Source: Yersinia ruckeri ATCC 29473 (GTDB lineage Bacteria > Pseudomonadota > Gammaproteobacteria > Enterobacterales > Enterobacteriaceae). Taken from it: DNA of 64,000 nucleotides. The notes below the pieces were generated by a model, which was not told the DNA's origin, ran no database searches, and was given only the letters and a program-made list of their open reading frames with translations. Below, piece after piece: positions 1 to 8,467 of this stretch; position 1 is the stretch's first letter, and each line of letters starts with the position of its first letter. Location of the stretch: contig NZ_KN150747.1 of NCBI RefSeq assembly GCF_000754815.1, positions 2,325,908 to 2,389,907 of the forward strand. The letters run 5' to 3'. Made by a program: the position numbers and the translations under genes.

Positions 1-36
1 CCACAGCGAACCAGCCAGTAAGAAGGGAAGATTCAT
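1..36 (-). CDS. hyfC: Formate hydrogenlyase membrane subunit, 5' end only (HyfC/HycD-like)
   Basis: Only the first 12 codons lie in the window, reading MNLPFLLAGSLW, a hydrophobic start that fits the first membrane helix of the HyfC/HycD proton-pumping subunit. The call rests mainly on position: in both hyc and hyf operons this gene follows hyfB/hycC. An AAGGAA ribosome binding site lies 6 bases before the chosen ATG. A second ATG at 42 is too close to it. The stop of hyfB is only about 10 bases upstream, so the genes are probably co-transcribed and translationally coupled. Confidence 0.5.
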   Translation of the reverse strand, partial: MNLPFLLAGSLW

Positions 37-46
37 AGTCATTTCC

Positions 47-1991
47 TTAGGCAAAAGCCACGACCAGCAACACGGCCAGTTCGATAAAAGCCAGTCGACG
101 GCAGCATGCGCCCAGCCATCCCTGATGTAGCGTAGAAACCAGAGCAACAGGCGTCACTTGACGGCGCAGGCGGTACAGTGGTGCAAACATCACGCGCAGC
201 GGCTGAGTGAAACCCGTGGCGGTGACCACCATGTCAGCAGAATGTCCGTAGCCACAGGCCCAGGCATCCCCCCGTTGACGGTTTGCCAGACGGGTTCCGC
301 GCAAGAGATGGGCGATAATCCAAGGTAAGAGCGGCATCGCCAGCAACAACAGCGCCAGCATCGGCGCAGAGACGGCTGAAGATGAGGAAAACACCACACC
401 GTGCTGCGTGCTTTGCAATAATGGCGACTGTAGAACAGCGGTGGCAATCAGTGAAAACTGCGGGATAATCCACGGGGAAGCGACACCAAAAATTACGCAC
501 AGCGCGGCAAGCATGATGCTGCTCAGCGTCATGACGAGAGGTGCTGGCGTGGCATCTGACGCTGCCTGACTGCGTGGCATCTGACGCTGCCTGACTGCGT
601 GGTGTACCGAGGAAGGTGACGCCGAAGACTTTGGCAATACACATCAATGCCAGCGCACCGGTGAGTGCCAGACCGACCGCCAGCAGCGGCCCGAGCAGCC
701 GAGTGATAAACATCGGACTGCTGCTGAGCTGAAACAACGATTGATACAGCAGCCATTCACTGGCGAAGCCGTTCAGCGGGGGCAGCGCTGCCATTGACAT
801 CAGCGCAATGAGCATCGCGATAGTCGTCCATGGCATCCGGTACGCGATGCCGCCGAGTTTTTCCATATCCTTAATACCGGTTTGTAGCTCAACTTCTCCG
901 GCTCCCAAGAAGAGCGTCGTTTTAAACAGACCGTGGTTGAACAGATGAAACAGTCCGGCCAGCAGAGCCAACGAGGCCAATTCCGGTCGCTTCAGTGCCA
1001 CCCCGACCATCGCGCCGCCAATACCCAGCAGAATAATCCCAACGTTTTCCAGCGTGTGATACGCCAATAGCCGACGGATATCGTGCTCCATCAGGGCGTA
1101 AAGCCCACCAAGAAACGCCGTCAAGATCGCCAATAGCAAAACCACCACCCCCCACCACAGCGGCGGTGCCCCGAGCAAATCCAGCCCGATTTTAATCACA
1201 CCGAGAATACCGACTTTCATCAGGGCAGAAGAGAATAAGGCAGCGGCATGAGCGGGCGCACTAGAATGTGACTGCGGCACCCAAGCGTGCAGCGGAATGA
1301 TCCCGGCATACAGCCCGAAACCGATCAGCGCCAGCAAAAAGGCGACAGATTTTACCCCGCCGGAGAACTCAGTGTGACGAAGGCTCTCAAAACTCAAACT
1401 ATCAAAACCTTGGCTACCACTGGCGTAATGCAACACCGCGAAGGCCAAAATCAGACTGATTGTGCCGAATCGGCCAGACAAAAACTGATTCAGCGCCGCC
1501 CGACGGCTTTTCTCGTCATCGGCTTGCAGGATCAGGAAATAAGCACACAGCGCGGCCAGCTCCATCATCAAGATAAGCTCAACGGCGTTAGCGGAGATGA
1601 CCGCGGCTGTCAGCGCAGCCATCAGCAGATGACACAGCAGACCAGTACGTGCGCGTTGGCACCGATGGGTATTTGCCAGCCATGCGCAGGAGTACAAACT
1701 ACAAAACAGAGATGTCACCGATATCGCCAGCAGTAACAGCGCATTCAGCCGGCTGAATTCGGCAGAAAAATGTACCAGTGGCAAGCGTATCTGTTGTGCC
1801 GTGCCAGCCAGTAATAATTGGGTTGCGGCAAGGATCCCAGCAAGGGAGGCCACTGCGCCACCGAGACCTGAAATCAGGCTGCTGACTTTGACTCTGTCAA
1901 CCAAAAGCCAGCCGACTATGCCACTCAACAACCAGAGTACTAATGCCAGTGTCAGTAATGAGGCAGGGTGCAACGCGAATAACGCTGTCAT
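47..1991 (-). pseudogene. hyfB: Hydrogenase-4/formate hydrogenlyase antiporter-like membrane subunit, frameshifted by a 25-bp duplication
   Basis: HyfB/HycC is the large membrane subunit related to NuoL/Mrp antiporters that anchors the formate hydrogenlyase complex and may move protons. The start (ATG at 1991) overlaps the hyfA stop as ATGA. The first ~465 codons read as a normal multi-helix subunit, including the conserved stretches LLAYHTLENVGIILL and HLFNHGLFK. A direct repeat at 547-602 then shifts the frame, and translation would end at 234 after about 115 wrong residues (585 aa in all). The lost C-terminus (LPLLPWIIAHLL, GDAWACGYG, QPLRVMFAPLYRLRR) is intact in the next frame down to a stop at 47. 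Removing one 25-bp unit would restore a 639-aa protein. Length and C-terminus fit HyfB (about 670 aa in E. coli) better than HycC (608 aa). Confidence 0.85.
547..602. repeat. 25-bp tandem repeat inside hyfB (2.24 copies)
   Basis: Bases 547-571 are repeated exactly at 572-596 and the match continues for six more bases. The unit length is not a multiple of three, so the extra copy causes the hyfB frameshift. On the coding strand the reading is GTPRSQAASDAT followed by QSGSVRCH; with a single unit it becomes GTPRSQAASDATPAPLV, which joins the two open frames smoothly. The reading is direct from the sequence; slippage as the cause is inference. Confidence 0.95.
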
Positions 1992-2584
1992 GGTTTGACC
2001 TCCGGAAATACGTTCATTGCGTTCAGGCGTTTTTGCTGATTGGCGTGTTGGGCTACATCGGCGGTAACGAACCGAATCGCCTGTGTTGGGCAAGTTTTCA
2101 TGCAAGCGGGTCCATCAGGACTGAAACTGCATAAATCGCATTTCACTGCCACAGCGCGCAGCCCGGGAACGCAATCAAGAAACGGGCTGATAGCGCGCGG
2201 CGCGCGCGGTGCAGGCAGGGCTTTTGAGGTATTGCAGTCGCGCGGGATATCCACCGGTGTGCTGGCTGAAAAGGTGATCGCGCCAAAGGGACAGGCGATG
2301 CCGCACAGCTTGCAACTGACACACAGATTTTCATTGAGATGAATCGCGTTATTTTCGTGAGTGATCGCATTGACTGGGCAAACTTGTGCACAGGGCGCAT
2401 CTTCACACTGGTGGCACATCACGGGGGCAGAATCCAGACGGTTTCGCATCACCTGTAAGCGAGGCGCGGATTGTAAACCGTGGCGTTGGTGTTCCTGCGA
2501 ACAACTGGCCATACAGGTATTGCAGCCAATACACAATTTAGGGTCGGCTATCAGATAATGATTTATGGCGGCAACGCGACGCAT
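1988..2584 (-). CDS. hyfA: Formate hydrogenlyase iron-sulfur electron-transfer subunit
   Basis: Ferredoxin-like polypeptide (198 aa) expected to carry four [4Fe-4S] clusters and pass electrons from formate dehydrogenase H towards the hydrogenase large subunit at the inner face of the membrane. Cysteine motifs are visible in order: CIGCNTCMASC near residue 18, CHQCEDAPCAQVCP near 55, CVSCKLCGIACP near 87 and CDLCSFSPDGPACMKTCP near 150. The ATG at 2584 is chosen because AAGGAG lies 5 bases before it; a longer frame from 2608 lacks this. The sequence is nearer HyfA than HycB of E. coli although its place after hycA corresponds to hycB. It overlaps hyfB by four bases (ATGA). Confidence 0.9.
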   Translation of the reverse strand: MRRVAAINHYLIADPKLCIGCNTCMASCSQEHQRHGLQSAPRLQVMRNRLDSAPVMCHQCEDAPCAQVCPVNAITHENNAIHLNENLCVSCKLCGIACPFGAITFSASTPVDIPRDCNTSKALPAPRAPRAISPFLDCVPGLRAVAVKCDLCSFSPDGPACMKTCPTQAIRFVTADVAQHANQQKRLNAMNVFPEVKP

Positions 2585-2598
2585 AAAGTCTCCTTGGT

Positions 2599-2620
2599 AT
2601 TTCGTCAAAGATGACGAAAT
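2599..2620. promoter_or_regulatory. Putative FhlA upstream activating palindrome 1 (hycA-hyfA gap)
   Basis: Perfect inverted repeat with 9-base arms ATTTCGTCA and TGACGAAAT around a four-base spacer AAGA. The outer ATTTCG/CGAAAT agrees with the reported E. coli FhlA upstream sequence built on CATTTCG and CGAAATG. Its position between hycA and the next gene matches the E. coli hycA-hycB intergenic FhlA site. Binding itself is inferred. Confidence 0.6.
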
Positions 2621-2636
2621 GGGTACTTAAAATGAC

Positions 2637-2658
2637 ATTTCGACATTTATGTCGGAAT
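2637..2658. promoter_or_regulatory. Putative FhlA upstream activating palindrome 2 (hycA-hyfA gap)
   Basis: Second 22-bp inverted repeat with the same geometry as the one at 2599: arms ATTTCGACA and TGTCGGAAT (one mismatch) around TTTA. The two palindromes are centred 38 bases apart, so two FhlA oligomer sites in tandem are plausible. Binding is inferred. Confidence 0.55.
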
Positions 2659-2726
2659 TGGTTTCAGTCGATATCGCCAAAATAGCAGTGTGAAATAGTT
2701 TGTTACCTTGTCGGTTTAAATCTATT

Positions 2727-3206
2727 TCAGTCGCTATTCTTCGTGTAGCCGATTAATTGTTTTAATTGTCTATAGACCGATTTATTGTCACGTAGAGAAT
2801 CAAATAAACATTGGTAAATAACGAAAATCTTATTGAGATAATGTTCAAAAACGGCATTTTTATCGCGAATATCGACGCTGCCGTCAACCAGCCCCTCTTC
2901 AGTCAGGTGGGCATGCGCAAAGGCTTTGAAATCAGGCTGATCACTGCTTGGTGAGAGGTTCAGGCTGTAGACAATATCGTGACTGTAAAAATCATCACAC
3001 AAATGAATATTGATGGCAAAATGGCTAAACAGAGTAAAGCTGATACCCTGACTCTCACCACATCTAACCTCATGGTTTATATTGTTTTTTGATTGGGTTA
3101 TAGCCTGCGTCAAGCTATTTTCATAGGTGCGCCATTGCGTTCGTAACTGGTTATTTCTACTGGCAATATAGTCTGCTTTACTACTGAGTTCGCTAAGAGT
3201 GCTCAT
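2727..3206 (-). CDS. hycA: Formate hydrogenlyase regulatory protein HycA
   Basis: Cytoplasmic anti-activator that in E. coli counteracts FhlA and lowers transcription of the formate regulon. The 159-aa product matches HycA along its length: SSKADYIASRNNQLRTQW near the start, LFSHFAINIHLCDDFYSHDI in the middle and DIRDKNAVFEHYLNKI towards the end. The ATG at 3206 is preferred to the one at 3212 because AGG then sits 8 bases upstream and the start MSTLSELSSKADY aligns with E. coli HycA. It is first in the leftward operon, about 85 bases downstream of a sigma54-type promoter, and about 140 bases before hyfA. Finding HycA ahead of HyfA-type subunits is a mixture of the hyc and hyf arrangements of E. 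coli. Confidence 0.9.
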   Translation of the reverse strand: MSTLSELSSKADYIASRNNQLRTQWRTYENSLTQAITQSKNNINHEVRCGESQGISFTLFSHFAINIHLCDDFYSHDIVYSLNLSPSSDQPDFKAFAHAHLTEEGLVDGSVDIRDKNAVFEHYLNKIFVIYQCLFDSLRDNKSVYRQLKQLIGYTKNSD

Positions 3207-3290
3207 GATCATTACCTATTGTGATTTATCCATGGGAGCTGGTGATGTTCGTCAAATCGCGACATCAATGCAGCGCATACAGAACCTACT

Positions 3291-3306
3291 GGCATAAAAC
3301 GTGCCA
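3291..3306 (-). promoter_or_regulatory. Sigma54 (-24/-12) promoter of hycA-hyf operon
   Basis: On the minus strand the bases read TGGCACGTTTTATGCC, close to the sigma54 consensus TGGCACG-N4-TTGCW with the GG and GC doublets correctly spaced. Transcription would start near 3280, about 75 bases before hycA. FhlA is a sigma54 activator, so promoter, activator and target agree. Confidence 0.75.
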
Positions 3307-3408
3307 ATTCGAATCATTAATTTAAATACATTTAAAATCATCGAGTTAAATTATTCCCATGTATTTTTATGTATCGCGTAAAAATAAATGACATGTCGAT
3401 GACACTTC

Positions 3409-3430
3409 TTTTCGACATATATGACGGGAG
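3409..3430. promoter_or_regulatory. Putative FhlA site between the divergent hycA and hypA promoters
   Basis: Degenerate inverted repeat TTTTCGACA-TATA-TGACGGGAG with the geometry of the two palindromes at 2599 and 2637. It lies about 57-78 bases upstream of the hypA -24 element and 103-124 bases from the hycA -24 element, suitable for looping by an enhancer-binding protein. A nearby TGTCGATGACA at 3394-3404 may be a further half-site pair. Confidence 0.5.
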
Positions 3431-3486
3431 AGCGCAGATAATTATTTTTTTATCGAATTAACGGTTTTTATTTGTGACGATATTTT

Positions 3487-3502
3487 TGGCATTGATATTG
3501 CA
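3487..3502 (+). promoter_or_regulatory. Sigma54 (-24/-12) promoter of hypA operon
   Basis: TGGCATTGATATTGCA matches the sigma54 consensus with the exact GG/GC spacing. The predicted start near 3513 leaves a leader of about 23 bases before the hypA ATG. E. coli hyp genes are likewise transcribed from a sigma54 promoter under FhlA. Confidence 0.8.
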
Positions 3503-3535
3503 GATGCTTTTATTTTACGCATCGGTAATAAAATT

Positions 3536-3880
3536 ATGCATGAGATCACGCTGTGCCAGAATGCCGTAGAAATAATGCAACAGTTCGGGCAGGAAAATAA
3601 TGCCCGACGCATTACGGCAGTGTGGATGGATATAGGTGCATTTTCCTGTGTAGAGCCGGAGGCGGTGAAATTTTGTTTCGAACTGGTGTGTCGGCAAACG
3701 TTGGCCGAAGGATGCACGTTGCATCTCAATACGCCAGCAGCAGACAGTTGGTGCCACGATTGCCAGCAGCAGGTCTCATTACTTAGCCCTGGTGTACTGC
3801 TTTGCCCACAATGCGGTGGACGTAATTTGCGCGTCTCAGCCGACGATGGCATGAAAATCAAACGTATCGAAATCGAATAA
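3536..3880 (+). CDS. hypA: Hydrogenase nickel incorporation protein HypA
   Basis: Zinc-containing nickel metallochaperone (114 aa) that, with HypB, delivers nickel to the NiFe hydrogenase large-subunit precursor in the cytoplasm. The N-terminal MHE that binds nickel through His2 is present. The structural zinc site is formed by CHDC near residue 73 and CPQCGG near 91. The length is usual for the family. No strong ribosome binding site is visible before the ATG; the short leader begins at the sigma54 promoter just upstream. First gene of hypABCDE-fhlA. Confidence 0.95.
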   Translation: MHEITLCQNAVEIMQQFGQENNARRITAVWMDIGAFSCVEPEAVKFCFELVCRQTLAEGCTLHLNTPAADSWCHDCQQQVSLLSPGVLLCPQCGGRNLRVSADDGMKIKRIEIE

Positions 3881-3909
3881 CGGGCACCAGTTTGCCCAAG
3901 GAGAAAGCT

Positions 3910-4683
3910 ATGTGCGTTACCTGTGGTTGTGCCAGCAGTGAACTTCATATTGAAGGTGTCAGCAATCAACATTCTCACGATCACGGCCATGGGATCCGCT
4001 CCGCGCATTCCTCTGGTCTACCGTTTGCACCGCGCCGTTTGATCGATATTGAAATGGATGTACTGGTAAAGAACAACCATATTGCTGCACACAACCGCGA
4101 GCATTTTGCTGACAGCGCAATTTTGGTGTTAAATCTGGTGTCGAGTCCCGGTTCTGGTAAAACGACACTGCTGACCAGCACGTTGACTCGTCTCGCCCCT
4201 GATGTTGATTGCGCTGTAGTAGAAGGTGACCAGCAAACCACTCACGATGCTGATCGGATCCGTGCGACTGGCGTTCCGGCGATTCAGGTGAATACCGGCA
4301 AAGGCTGTCATTTAGACGCACAGATGGTTCACGATGCAGTACATCAATTAGCACCGAAAAATAATAGCCTGCTATTTATTGAAAACGTCGGCAATCTGGT
4401 GTGTCCAGCCAGTTTCGACCTGGGTGAACACCATAAAGTCGCGGTACTTTCCGTCACGGAAGGTGATGATAAACCGCTGAAATATCCACATATGTTTGCC
4501 GCTTCCCGCCTGATGATCATCAACAAAATAGATTTGCTACCTTATGTCAATTTTAACGTCAATGCCTGCATCGATAATGCGCGTCAGGTGAATCCCAATA
4601 TTGAAGTCATTCAATTGTCGGCTACCACAGGTGAAGGATTGGCTCAATGGCTGACATGGTTGGAGCAACAGCGATGTGCATAG
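3910..4683 (+). CDS. hypB: Hydrogenase nickel incorporation GTPase HypB
   Basis: GTPase (257 aa) that powers nickel insertion into hydrogenase. The start at 3910 is chosen because AAGGAG lies 6 bases upstream and the product then begins MCVTCGC, the high-affinity N-terminal nickel motif CxxCGC. A short histidine-rich run (HSHDHGHG) follows near residue 22, shorter than the nickel-storage tails of some HypB proteins. The P-loop SSPGSGKTT is near residue 78, and [16 protein letters not shown] and NKIDLLPY are further G-domain and metal-site landmarks. Its 3' end overlaps hypC by ten bases. Confidence 0.95.
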   Translation: MCVTCGCASSELHIEGVSNQHSHDHGHGIRSAHSSGLPFAPRRLIDIEMDVLVKNNHIAAHNREHFADSAILVLNLVSSPGSGKTTLLTSTLTRLAPDVDCAVVEGDQQTTHDADRIRATGVPAIQVNTGKGCHLDAQMVHDAVHQLAPKNNSLLFIENVGNLVCPASFDLGEHHKVAVLSVTEGDDKPLKYPHMFAASRLMIINKIDLLPYVNFNVNACIDNARQVNPNIEVIQLSATTGEGLAQWLTWLEQQRCA

Positions 4684-4952
4684 GCATTCCAGGACAAATT
4701 GTTGCGCTACATGAACAGCAAGCGGATCACGCATGGGCGCAAGTCTGTGGAATGCGCCGCGAAGTGAATATTGCGCTGGTGTGTGACGGTGTACGCGAGC
4801 AGCTTATCGGTTGTTGGGTGCTGATCCACGTCGGTTTCGCGTTAAGCAAACTCAGTGAGCAAGAGGCTGAGGAAACACTGGCTGCGTTACATGCCATGGA
4901 GGAAGTAGAAGCCGATGTTGCACTGTTTCTCGGCAAGGGAGAAGTGAATTAA
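4674..4952 (+). CDS. hypC: Hydrogenase maturation chaperone HypC
   Basis: Small chaperone (92 aa) that binds HypD and the hydrogenase large-subunit precursor while the Fe(CN)2CO group is assembled and transferred. The diagnostic start MCIGIPGQ carries the essential Cys2, which decides the start at 4674 inside the end of hypB rather than the longer frame from 4647. The conserved [11 protein letters not shown] is near residue 45. The stop overlaps the hypD ATG by one base (TAATG), indicating coupled translation. Confidence 0.95.
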   Translation: MCIGIPGQIVALHEQQADHAWAQVCGMRREVNIALVCDGVREQLIGCWVLIHVGFALSKLSEQEAEETLAALHAMEEVEADVALFLGKGEVN

Positions 4953-6106
4953 TGCGTTTTGTTGATGAATTCCGCGACCCAGAACTGGCTAACGTATTGA
5001 TTGAACGCTTGCATCAGCGGGCGCGACTGTTGCCCTTTAGCGCAGAAAAACCGATGCAGATTATGGAAGTGTGCGGTGGTCATACCCACGCTATCTTTAA
5101 ATTTGGGCTAGACCAACTACTCCCCCCACAGCTTGAGTTTATTCACGGGCCTGGTTGTCCGGTCTGCGTGTTACCGATGGGGCGCATTGATGCCTGCTGT
5201 GAAATCGCTGCACATCCCGAGGTGATTTTCTGCACCTTTGGTGATGCGCTGCGTGTACCAGGTAAACAGGGTTCGCTACTACAGGCGCGCGAGCGCGGTG
5301 CTGATGTGCGAGTGGTATATTCTCCGCTCGATGCGTTAAAACTGGCGCGAGAATATCCGCACCGTCAGGTAGTATTTTTTGCCCTTGGTTTTGAAACCAC
5401 GTTGCCAGTCACGGCCGTCACACTGCAAAAAGCGCGGCGTGAAGGTATGAGCAATTTCAGCATCTTCTGTCAACACATCAGCCTGATCCCCACCTTACGC
5501 AGCCTACTGCAACAGCATGATGTCCATATCGATGCATTTCTCGCACCAGGCCATGTCAGCATGGTGATCGGGACTACTCCGTATAATTTCATCAGTGAAC
5601 AGTTCGGCAAACCGTTGGTGATCAGTGGATTTGAACCACTGGATATGCTGCAAAGCGTGTTGATGCTGGTGGAACAATTCTGCGAGGCGTCGTGTAAAAC
5701 TGAAAACCAATACCGTCGAGTGGTTGCTGAACAAGGTAATCTGCTGGCACTGGATGCCATACGTGAGGTATTTCAGCTTGCGGGCAGTAGCGAATGGCGT
5801 GGACTAGGGTTAATTGCAGAATCAGGTATTTCGCTAACAGACACTTATGCCGGGTTTGATGCCGAGCGGCGTTTCACGCCCCAAATACAGTCTGTCGCCG
5901 ATGATCCACAGGCGCGCTGTGGCGACGTCCTGACAGGACGTTGTAAACCACATCAGTGCCCACTTTTTGGCCATGGTTGTACACCGCATAACGCTTTTGG
6001 TGCACTGATGGTCTCTTCCGAAGGGGCTTGTGCGGCCTGGTATCAGTACCGGTATCAGGAAAGCGAAAAAAGAGTGCAGTATCAACAACACAAGGAGGTG
6101 AGATGA
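4952..6106 (+). CDS. hypD: Hydrogenase Fe-cyanide assembly scaffold HypD
   Basis: Iron-sulfur scaffold (384 aa) on which the Fe(CN)2CO cofactor is built together with HypC and HypE. Visible landmarks are EVCGGHTHA near residue 40, GPGCPVCVLP near 70, and a C-terminal cysteine cluster in CGDVLTGRCKPHQCPLFGHGC near 330-350 for the [4Fe-4S] group. The length is slightly above E. coli HypD (373 aa). The last codons overlap the hypE start (ATGA). Confidence 0.95.
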   Translation: MRFVDEFRDPELANVLIERLHQRARLLPFSAEKPMQIMEVCGGHTHAIFKFGLDQLLPPQLEFIHGPGCPVCVLPMGRIDACCEIAAHPEVIFCTFGDALRVPGKQGSLLQARERGADVRVVYSPLDALKLAREYPHRQVVFFALGFETTLPVTAVTLQKARREGMSNFSIFCQHISLIPTLRSLLQQHDVHIDAFLAPGHVSMVIGTTPYNFISEQFGKPLVISGFEPLDMLQSVLMLVEQFCEASCKTENQYRRVVAEQGNLLALDAIREVFQLAGSSEWRGLGLIAESGISLTDTYAGFDAERRFTPQIQSVADDPQARCGDVLTGRCKPHQCPLFGHGCTPHNAFGALMVSSEGACAAWYQYRYQESEKRVQYQQHKEVR

Positions 6107-7125
6107 GCAGTCATAATCAAGTCGTTACTATGGCGCACGGCAGTGGTGGGCGTGCCATGCAACAGATGATTGAACGTATGTTTCTACAGGCGTTCGATAA
6201 TCCGTGGCTGAATGAGCGTGAAGACAGCGCCCGATTGTCATTGGCTGCCCTCAGTTGTCAGGGTGACCACCTGGCCTTTACCACCGACAGTTATGTTATT
6301 GATCCCATCTTCTTTCCCGGTGGCAACATCGGCAAACTGGCGGTGTGCGGAACGGCCAATGATCTGGCCGTCATTGGCGCGACACCGGCTTTTCTTTCCT
6401 GCGGATTTATTCTAGAAGAGGGTTTTCCTCTCGATGACTTACAAAAAATCGTCAGCGCGATGGCCGTAACGGCGAATGAAGCCGGTATAGCTATTGTCAC
6501 TGGCGATACTAAAGTTGTTCAGCGTGGTGCGGCGGACAAAATTTTCATCAATACCGCAGGGATCGGCGTGATCCCGACGGCAGTTACTTGGGCGGCGAAA
6601 AGGATTCAGGTGGGCGATAAAGTCATCGTCAGCGGGACACTTGGTGATCACGGTGCGGCGATCCTCAATCTTCGTGAGCGGCTGGAAATGGATCTTGCGG
6701 TACAAAGTGATTGCGCGGTCTTGGCCGCGATGATTGCTCCATTACGGACACTCTCAGGTGTGCATGCATTGCGTGATGCGACGCGTGGCGGAGTTAATGC
6801 CATTCTGCATGAATTCCACCAGGCCAGTGGCCTGGGGATTTGCATTGACGACAATGCGCTACCCGTCAGACCTGCGGTCAGAGGTATTTGTGAACTTCTG
6901 GGGCTGGAGCCACTGAACTTTGCAAATGAGGGAAAAGTGGTTTTAGTCGTATCCGCTGAAGCTGAAAAAAGGGTACTGAAAATATTGCGCGAGCACGTTT
7001 TGGGTGTTGACGCTGTGACAATCGGTGAGGTGACTGTAGACCCGCAGGTTTGTGTACGTGGTGCGCTGGGTATTTCTCGTCGCTTAATGTTGCCCCATGC
7101 TGAGCCATTACCCCGGATTTGTTGA
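6103..7125 (+). CDS. hypE: Carbamoyl dehydratase HypE (hydrogenase cyanide ligand synthesis)
   Basis: ATP-dependent dehydratase (340 aa) of the PurM/SelD fold that converts a thiocarboxamide on its own C-terminal cysteine into thiocyanate, the source of the cyanide ligands. The protein ends PRIC, giving the required terminal Cys. The N-terminal MAHGSGGRAMQQMI and the later DATRGGVNAILHE are typical. ATG at 6103 overlaps the hypD stop, so the longer frame from 6028 is not used. In E. coli fhlA follows directly, but here an insertion sequence begins 31 bases after the stop. Confidence 0.95.
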   Translation: MSSHNQVVTMAHGSGGRAMQQMIERMFLQAFDNPWLNEREDSARLSLAALSCQGDHLAFTTDSYVIDPIFFPGGNIGKLAVCGTANDLAVIGATPAFLSCGFILEEGFPLDDLQKIVSAMAVTANEAGIAIVTGDTKVVQRGAADKIFINTAGIGVIPTAVTWAAKRIQVGDKVIVSGTLGDHGAAILNLRERLEMDLAVQSDCAVLAAMIAPLRTLSGVHALRDATRGGVNAILHEFHQASGLGICIDDNALPVRPAVRGICELLGLEPLNFANEGKVVLVVSAEAEKRVLKILREHVLGVDAVTIGEVTVDPQVCVRGALGISRRLMLPHAEPLPRIC

Positions 7126-7220
7126 TCTCATCAGGGAGAGGGCGACAAAGAAAAGTGAATAGACCCGGGTTTCGTAGACACTTTTTTGCCTCATAATGGA
7201 GGCCTAATGAAGGAGTGTTT

Positions 7221-7499
7221 ATGTCAGTCAAAACGTTCACTGAAGAATTCAAAATTGAAGCTGTAAAACAGATTAACGAGCAGGGATACCCTGTTTCTGA
7301 GGTTGCGGCACGACTTGGTGTTTCCACCAATAGCCTTTACGCATGGATCAAGCGTTACCAAAAACCCGAACCACAGCGCAAGCAGGACGATGCCCTCCAG
7401 CACGAAGTAAAGCGCCTCAGGCAAGAACTTAAGCGGGTGACTGAAGAGCGAGATATTTTAAAAAAGGCCGCCGCGTACTTTGCAAGAACGTCAGGCTGA
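7221..7499 (+). CDS. IS3-family transposase OrfA (HTH subunit)
   Basis: DNA-binding subunit (92 aa) that recognises the element ends. The ATG at 7221 has AAGGAG five bases upstream. FTEEFKIEAVKQI and VSEVAARLGVSTNSLYAWI form the helix-turn-helix, followed by a leucine-zipper-like segment LQHEVKRLRQELKRVTEERD. The bases ATTTTAAAAAAGG near 7455 contain an A6G slippery heptamer, the usual site of -1 frameshifting to make the OrfAB transposase. Confidence 0.9.
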   Translation: MSVKTFTEEFKIEAVKQINEQGYPVSEVAARLGVSTNSLYAWIKRYQKPEPQRKQDDALQHEVKRLRQELKRVTEERDILKKAAAYFARTSG

Positions 7500-7523
7500 A
7501 GTACGCCTTCATTAAAAAAATAG

Positions 7524-8372
7524 TCGACCTTTTATGCGGTACGCCGGTTGTGTCTGGTTCTTGGCCTCCATTACAGCGGTTATTACCAGTGGCTAAAACG
7601 GCCTCAATCTCTGCGCGCCAGGCAAGATGAGCGCCAAACAGGCCTCATTAAACAACTGTGGCTTGAAAGTGGTACGGTTTATGGTTATCGAAAAATCTGG
7701 CTCGACATGAAAGACTTGGGTGAGCGAGCTGGGCGTAACAGGATCGCGCGCCTAATGAGGCTTGCAGAGTTGGCTTCTCAAACCGGATATCGGAAACGCC
7801 GCTATTACGGCGGCGGAAAAACATCAGTTGCCAACCCTAATTACCTTGAACGCCAGTTCATTGTTCCTACCCCCAATACGCATTGGGTGAGTGACATGAC
7901 CTATATCAGAACGCATGAGGGATGGTTGTATCTGGCCGTTGTTCTCGATCTTTTCTCGCGTCGGGTTATCGGCTGGAGTATGGGGGGGCGAATGACAGCA
8001 GAGCTGGTGATGGACGCCTTGTTGATGGCAGTGTGGCGACGTAAACCAACGGCAAAAGTACTAATCCATTCGGATCAGGGCTCGCAATATACGAGCGAAA
8101 GATGTCAGCATTTTATGACCGCTCACAATTTAAAAAGCAGCATGAGTCGCCGAGGTAATTGCCATGATAACGCGGTGGCTGAAAGCTTTTTTCAGTTGCT
8201 AAAACGAGAACGCATAAAGAAACGGATCTATAAAAATAGAGAAGAAGCGAAGGCGGATATCTTCGATTATGTAGAGATGTTTTATAATGCTAAACGGCGT
8301 CACAGTGCCTGTGAAGATCAACCACCTGCAGTTTATGAAAGTGCCTGGTTCATGAGGCACGCAACCGTCTAG
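7524..8372 (+). pseudogene. IS3-family transposase OrfB (DDE integrase), reading frame faulty at its start
   Basis: The catalytic body is complete: WVSDMTY, then HSDQGSQYTS, then NAVAESFFQLLKRE give the D, D and E of the rve integrase fold. The expected OrfB N-terminus (KYAFIKK, in the -1 frame entered by slippage) stops matching after the run of seven A at 7514-7520. From 7524 the body lies in the same frame as orfA, separated from it by TGA (7497) and TAG (7521). One surplus base near 7514-7523 explains this. Unless OrfB is started internally (a TTG at 7548 is possible) the element is probably not autonomous. Confidence 0.75.
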
Positions 8373-8467
8373 GAAACTGGGGTCTATTCAAAGTGTAGAA
8401 TTTTCATTACTGCTTTTATTTGCAGAACTCAGATTATCCAGAACGAAATGCCATATAGAGTGGAACA

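Larger units (their letters stand above)
7156..8390 (+). mobile_element. IS3-family insertion sequence between hypE and fhlA
   Basis: A 1235-bp element with 25-bp terminal inverted repeats: left TGAATAGACCCGGGTTTCGT (7156 on) and right TGAATAGACCCCAGTTTCCT (reading inward from 8390), 21 of 25 positions matching. It is flanked by a 3-bp direct repeat AAG at 7153-7155 and 8391-8393, the short duplication usual in the IS3 family. It encodes an HTH-type OrfA and a DDE integrase-type OrfB. The intact ends and target duplication suggest a fairly recent insertion, yet OrfB has a reading-frame fault. Confidence 0.92.

Noticed and set aside
1287-1736. 149-codon frame on the plus strand inside hyfB
   Set aside because: Antisense shadow of the conserved hyfB coding region.
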